Assembly (NCBI GenBank): GCA_024635855.1
Contig: JAGXHZ010000018.1
Coordinates: 1 to 8,228, forward strand
Source of the DNA: Sulfuricurvum sp.
Lineage (GTDB): Bacteria > Campylobacterota > Campylobacteria > Campylobacterales > Sulfurimonadaceae
Direction of reading: 5' to 3'
Length of the DNA: 8,228 bases
Position 1 is the stretch's first letter, and each line of letters opens with the position of its first letter. Shown one piece after another: positions 4,976 to 8,228 of the stretch. The translations under genes and the position numbers were made by a program. The notes below the pieces were generated by a model. The model saw nothing but the letters and a program-made list of their open reading frames with translations, had not been told where the DNA came from and did no database searches.

Positions 4976-5896
4976 TTATCGATGTTTATCCAACCAAACC
5001 ATTAACCCTTTTTGACCATGAAGGCGATTTTCTGCCTCTTGAAAAATAACACTTTGATTCCCTTCCAGCACTTCTTCACTCACTTCAACTCCACGATAAG
5101 CAGGCAGACAATGCAAAAATAGTGCATAAGGATCAGCCAATCCCATCAAAGAAGTATCGACGATATAACCTACAAAATCTTCTAAACGCTTAGCTTTTTC
5201 TTCTTCTTGACCCATTGAAATCCATGTATCGGTTGTTACGACCGTAGCACCTAAAACGGCTACTTTTGGATCGTGAGTAAATGAAATTTTTGCCCCACTT
5301 TCTTCTGCTAAGGCCATAGCCTCTGCCACGATGGTCGGATCACACTCATACCCTTTTGGAGTGGCAACACGAAGCTCAAAGCCGAGCTTACTGGCTAACA
5401 TCAACCATGAGTGAGTCATATTATTTCCATCACCGATATACGCAACAATAGGATTTTCATGCCGTCCGCACTCCACCATCGTCATATAATCAGCGATTAG
5501 CTGAACAGGGTGATAGCTGTCACTAAGACCATTGATAACAGGAACATTTGAATAGTTGGAAAATTCTTCAAGCATAGAGTGTTCGTAAGTACGTATCATT
5601 ACCATATCACACATCGAAGAGATGACACGTGATGTATCTTTGACAGGTTCTCCGCGTCCTAAATGAATATCACGATTAGAGAGAAACAGCGCATGACCGC
5701 CCAATTGAAACATCCCCGCTTCAAAACTGACACGAGTCCGTGTTGAACTTTTTTCAAAAATCATCGCCAACGTCTGCCCTGCCAAGTAATGATGCGGCTT
5801 TTTGGCTTTATGTTCTCTTTTAATGAGCAATGCCAAATCGATAATTTCTAAAATTTCTTCTTTGGTATAGTCACGTAACGTTAAAAAATGTCTCAC
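4976..5896 (-). CDS. argF: Ornithine carbamoyltransferase (ArgF)
   Basis: ArgF makes citrulline from ornithine and carbamoyl phosphate in cytoplasmic arginine synthesis. Numbered from the GTG start, the carbamoyl-phosphate loop STRTR is at 51-55, HPVQ at 129-132, the ornithine-site residues DTW at 223-225 and SMG at 227-229, and the catalytic HCLP at 262-265. The SMG and HCLP motifs mark an ornithine rather than aspartate transcarbamoylase. I choose GTG 5896, which follows AGAGGA with good spacing and gives [10 protein letters not shown] and 306 residues, the usual length. A longer frame from TTG 5923 has no ribosome site and starts inside a -10 box. hemB lies 48 nt upstream and the cytochrome gene follows by 12 nt. 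The argF-hemB/ribA order also occurs in Campylobacter jejuni (established knowledge). Confidence 0.96.
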   Translation of the reverse strand: MRHFLTLRDYTKEEILEIIDLALLIKREHKAKKPHHYLAGQTLAMIFEKSSTRTRVSFEAGMFQLGGHALFLSNRDIHLGRGEPVKDTSRVISSMCDMVMIRTYEHSMLEEFSNYSNVPVINGLSDSYHPVQLIADYMTMVECGRHENPIVAYIGDGNNMTHSWLMLASKLGFELRVATPKGYECDPTIVAEAMALAEESGAKISFTHDPKVAVLGATVVTTDTWISMGQEEEKAKRLEDFVGYIVDTSLMGLADPYALFLHCLPAYRGVEVSEEVLEGNQSVIFQEAENRLHGQKGLMVWLDKHR

Positions 5897-5922
5897 TTTA
5901 ATTCCTCTGCATTCAAAAAACA

Positions 5923-5931
5923 ATCATAGCA
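5923..5931 (-). promoter_or_regulatory. Extended -10 promoter of argF
   Basis: On the minus strand TGCTATGAT matches TGnTATnAT in the 48-nt hemB-argF gap. It predicts a start near 5917 and a leader of about 20 nt containing AGAGGA before the GTG at 5896. argF and the cytochrome could therefore be expressed independently of hemB. Confidence 0.5.
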
Positions 5932-5944
5932 TAAAACTATTTTA

Positions 5945-6910
5945 TTAATTCAAAATCTGTGCTACTTCTTTAGCATGGTAGCTAATAATGATGTCAGCAC
6001 CCGCTCGCTTAAACCCAATCATCGTTTCCATCATCACTCGATTATAATCAATAAGACCTGTTTTTCCGGCGAATTTCAGCATCGCATACTCTCCGCTCAC
6101 GTTATAAACGGCTAACGGCAATGAAGAGGCTTCACGAATATCTCGAATGATGTCCAAATACGCTAATGCCGGCTTCACCATCAAGATATCTGCACCTTGA
6201 GCTTCATCTGCAAGACTTTCTCGAATAGCCTCACGACGATTGGCAGGATCCATCTGATAGGTTGAACGATCACCAAAACTGGGTACGGATTCAGCAACAT
6301 CCCGAAATGGTCCATAATAGCCACTAGCGAATTTAGTAGAATATGCCATAATGGGAAGATTTGGGTATCCGCCTGCATCAAGTGCATCACGCAATGACGC
6401 AATAATACCGTCCATCATTCCTGAGGGTGCAATCATATCCACTCCTGCACGAGCATGAACCAATGCTTGTTGCGCTGAAATACCAAGCGTTAAATCATTA
6501 TCCACCGTTTCATGAACGTGATCTAAAATACCACAATGCCCATGGTCGGTATATTCACAAAAGCACAAATCAGTAACAACAAACATTTGCGGATAAGCAC
6601 GTTTAATTGCACGAACCGCTGTCGCGATAATCCCGTGATCGCATAAAGCATCGCTTCCAATCGAATCTTTCACTTGGGGAATACCAAATAAAAGTATCGA
6701 ATTAAGCCCTAACGATTGTAATACGCCACATTCTTTGAGTATTTCATCCAAACTCATTTGATAGACACCCGGCATAGAGGAAACTTCGGTTTTTATCCCC
6801 TCCCCCGGTCTCACAAATAATGGATAGATAAAATCATCTACACTCACATGCGTTTCTCGTACTAACGAGCGCAAAGTCGAGTTCGAACGTGTACGGCGAA
6901 AACGGTTCAT
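5945..6910 (-). CDS. hemB: Delta-aminolevulinic acid dehydratase (porphobilinogen synthase)
   Basis: HemB condenses two 5-aminolevulinate molecules to porphobilinogen, the second common step of tetrapyrrole synthesis. Numbered from ATG 6910 (321 aa, typical length), the zinc cysteines are C116, C118 and C126 in [13 protein letters not shown], marking a zinc-type enzyme. The Schiff-base lysines are K193 in [15 protein letters not shown] and K246 in [11 protein letters not shown]. The N-terminal MNRFRRTR is also typical. ATG 6910 follows AGGGAG by 8 nt; a GTG three codons earlier overlaps that ribosome site and is rejected. It diverges from ribA and precedes argF. Because heme is its end product, its closeness to a pentaheme cytochrome gene is functionally suggestive, though hemB here is also conserved next to ribA in species without that cytochrome. 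Confidence 0.97.
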   Translation of the reverse strand: MNRFRRTRSNSTLRSLVRETHVSVDDFIYPLFVRPGEGIKTEVSSMPGVYQMSLDEILKECGVLQSLGLNSILLFGIPQVKDSIGSDALCDHGIIATAVRAIKRAYPQMFVVTDLCFCEYTDHGHCGILDHVHETVDNDLTLGISAQQALVHARAGVDMIAPSGMMDGIIASLRDALDAGGYPNLPIMAYSTKFASGYYGPFRDVAESVPSFGDRSTYQMDPANRREAIRESLADEAQGADILMVKPALAYLDIIRDIREASSLPLAVYNVSGEYAMLKFAGKTGLIDYNRVMMETMIGFKRAGADIIISYHAKEVAQILN

Positions 6911-6939
6911 TGGTAACACTCCCTAAAAATAATGGATGA

Positions 6940-6945
6940 ATTGTA
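6940..6945 (-). promoter_or_regulatory. -10 box of hemB
   Basis: TACAAT on the minus strand lies 29 nt before the hemB ATG at 6910. It predicts a start near 6933 and a short leader carrying AGGGAG. No convincing -35 is seen. It is back to back with the ribA promoter in an intergenic region of about 80 nt. Confidence 0.45.
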
Positions 6946-6986
6946 CTGCTGATTTAATTAATAACCCATTTTTAAAAAACAACGAT

Positions 6987-6992
6987 TATAAT
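6987..6992 (+). promoter_or_regulatory. -10 box of ribA, 7 nt before its start codon
   Basis: A perfect TATAAT at 6987-6992 overlaps the first possible ATG (6991). The usual 6-7 nt spacing to the start site puts transcription at about 6999-7000, exactly at the second ATG. No Shine-Dalgarno exists before either ATG. Together this suggests a leaderless ribA mRNA. Confidence 0.55.
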
Positions 6993-6999
6993 GCACTTT

Positions 7000-7590
7000 A
7001 TGAAAACTATTATCCCCACTTTTGAAAAATCTGCCATTGCCAATCTACCGAGTAAATATGGGCACTTTAAAATTCGTGCTTATAAAGAAGGATGTCAAGA
7101 ACATCTTACCGTTTTTACAGAAAACTTTGAAGCCGTTGAAGCTCCACTGGTTCGTATCCATTCACAGTGCCTCACAGGGGATACGTTTGGAAGCATTAAA
7201 TGCGACTGCAATAATCAGCTCCACAAAGCACTCAAGCTTATAGGCAAAGAAGGAGGCATGATCATCTATCATGCACAGGAAGGGCGAAATATCGGTCTTG
7301 TCAATAAACTCAATGCTTACGCCCTTCAAGATCAAGGACGTAATACCATCGAAGCAAATGTAGAGCTAGGATTTGCTCCCGATGAGCGCACCTACGATGT
7401 GGTTCGTGAAGTATTTAATGATTTTGGGCTCACAAAAATCAAACTCTTAACCAATAATCCTGCCAAAGTATTAGTAGTCGAAGGATTGGATGTTGAAATA
7501 GTGGAACGTATCCCTGTAATTATTGACTCTAATCCTTATAATGAAGGCTACTTAAAAACTAAAAAAGAGTGCATGGGTCATATCATATAA
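7000..7590 (+). CDS. ribA: GTP cyclohydrolase II (RibA)
   Basis: RibA opens GTP to 2,5-diamino-6-ribosylamino-4(3H)-pyrimidinone 5'-phosphate with formate release, the committed step of riboflavin synthesis. Numbered from ATG 7000, zinc cysteines are C57, C68 and C70 in CLTGDTFGSIKCDC. The family block AQEGRNIGLVNKLNAY starts near 92, the DERTYD stretch (128-133) holds the conserved Arg130, and LLTNNPAK (149-156) forms part of the nucleotide site. At 196 residues it equals the usual stand-alone RibA, with no RibB domain. The frame also opens at ATG 6991, but a TATAAT box overlaps that codon, so 7000 is preferred. No ribosome site is visible for either. It diverges from hemB. I see no RFN riboswitch, and the gap is too short for one. 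Confidence 0.95.
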   Translation: MKTIIPTFEKSAIANLPSKYGHFKIRAYKEGCQEHLTVFTENFEAVEAPLVRIHSQCLTGDTFGSIKCDCNNQLHKALKLIGKEGGMIIYHAQEGRNIGLVNKLNAYALQDQGRNTIEANVELGFAPDERTYDVVREVFNDFGLTKIKLLTNNPAKVLVVEGLDVEIVERIPVIIDSNPYNEGYLKTKKECMGHII

Positions 7591-7622
7591 AGTTAAATCA
7601 CATTTTAAGCACATTTTTTAGT

Positions 7623-7628
7623 TATACT
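7623..7628 (+). promoter_or_regulatory. -10 box of the downstream sensor-like gene
   Basis: TATACT lies 32 nt before the ATG at 7655 and predicts a leader of about 20 nt with AGGA at 7646-7649. The T-run just upstream (7615-7620) is not preceded by a hairpin, so no ribA terminator is evident here. Confidence 0.4.
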
Positions 7629-7654
7629 CCATCTATTAGATAATTAGGATAAAT

Positions 7655-8228
7655 ATGCGTATACTATTTTTACTTTATTACTGTTCGTTGTCTCTCTTTG
7701 CTCTTAGTGATAACTATAAAATAGTTATTAATACCTATAAAACAAAAACTGAAGCGCAGCAAGCATTCAAGCATGATAAAGCCGATCCAAAAAGTGCTCT
7801 TATGCCCTATATCAACGAGAAACAACTGATTATTCATACCCGAAAATCAGGAAAAAATAATATTATTGTAATCGAACCTTTTTCAAACCGCGAAGACGCA
7901 CAAACCGTATTAAAAGACCTCTCTCCTTATTATCCAAATGCTTTTGTAAGTCGTGGTGTCGCCAATGATATTGAATTTCTTTTAATGCAACACCGTAATG
8001 ATCTAAATCTAAAAAAACAAACTCCTTCTACTCAATCTCTTACAGTGATACCGCTGCCTAAAAAAGAACAAATCGCATCAGATACATCGTCATACAACTA
8101 CGAAAGAGTGTTTTTTCTCTCTATACTCGCAGTATTGCTTGCCTATTTTTTATGGAAAGCGCGTCTATTAAAAAATCTACAAAATCGTAATGAACTTCTT
8201 TTAAAAGAAAAAACAGAAATCCAAGATG
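7655..8228 (+). CDS. Membrane-anchored sensor-like protein, SPOR-like periplasmic region (3' end cut off)
   Basis: 191 codons are present and the frame is still open at the window edge. ATG 7655 follows AGGA at 7646-7649 with 5-nt spacing. Residues 1-18 form a signal peptide (MRILFLLYYCSLSLFALS). The periplasmic part has two SPOR-like half repeats: YKIVINTYKTKTEAQQAF at 21-38, and IVIEPFSNREDAQTVLKDL at 71-89 followed by YYPNAFVSR. A Ser/Thr/Lys linker leads to one membrane segment at about 152-168 (VFFLSILAVLLAYFLW), then a basic, coiled-coil-like cytoplasmic start (RLLKNLQNRNELLLKEK). This layout is that of a transmembrane signalling protein, such as a histidine kinase or diguanylate cyclase, but the output domain lies outside the window. 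It is a separate unit from ribA, 64 nt away with its own -10. Confidence 0.8.
   Translation, partial: MRILFLLYYCSLSLFALSDNYKIVINTYKTKTEAQQAFKHDKADPKSALMPYINEKQLIIHTRKSGKNNIIVIEPFSNREDAQTVLKDLSPYYPNAFVSRGVANDIEFLLMQHRNDLNLKKQTPSTQSLTVIPLPKKEQIASDTSSYNYERVFFLSILAVLLAYFLWKARLLKNLQNRNELLLKEKTEIQD

Noticed and set aside
5897..5923. Longer ArgF start at TTG 5923.
   Set aside because: It would begin inside the predicted extended -10 and has no ribosome site, and the added residues are not typical of the family. GTG 5896 has AGAGGA.

Overview
The window reads as ordinary chromosome from a Campylobacterota (Epsilonproteobacteria) genome, most like free-living Sulfurimonas/Sulfuricurvum relatives. The evidence is the plsX-fabH pair, the argF-hemB/ribA arrangement (also known from Campylobacter jejuni), moderately AT-rich DNA, promoters recognisable mainly by a -10 box (TGnTACAAT, TGnTATGAT, TATAAT) with poor -35 boxes, and a periplasmic pentaheme cytochrome. 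The genus is an inference.

Layout. Bases 1-1512 (+) hold the last codons of plsX, then fabH (fatty-acid initiation), then a short HIT-family hydrolase gene with its own extended -10. The 3' end of the HIT gene is made of a REP-like palindrome. Convergent to it, 1521-3173 (-) encodes a DEAD-box RNA helicase with all core motifs and a repetitive Gly/Arg/Asn-rich tail. Bases 3174-3552 are the only long non-coding stretch. They hold two back-to-back promoters: one for the helicase, with a leader of about 225 nt, and one for a 67-aa Cys/His-containing small protein (3553-3756, +). A strong bidirectional terminator follows, and its DNA includes the stop codon of a secreted pentaheme c-type cytochrome (3776-4963, -). 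Upstream of that on the same strand are argF (GTG start, own extended -10) and hemB. ribA diverges from hemB and is probably leaderless. The window ends inside a new gene (7655 onward, +) for a membrane-anchored sensor-like protein with a SPOR-like periplasmic region.

How the genes relate. Most are housekeeping: lipid (plsX, fabH), arginine (argF), tetrapyrrole (hemB) and flavin (ribA) synthesis. The cytochrome lies 12 nt downstream of argF in an apparent operon, just beyond hemB, whose pathway supplies its heme.

The most interesting part is the helicase leader on the minus strand. It contains (i) a 47-nt near-perfect hairpin close to the predicted 5' end, whose one A-C mismatch on the + strand becomes G-U on the minus-strand RNA; (ii) a 17-codon ORF whose Shine-Dalgarno is buried in that hairpin; and (iii) a terminator-like hairpin followed by seven U's, about 30 nt before the helicase start, overlapped by a 26-codon hydrophobic ORF. 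Together these look like an attenuation or translation-coupled switch, or a short RNA ended by that terminator. This is inference from sequence only.
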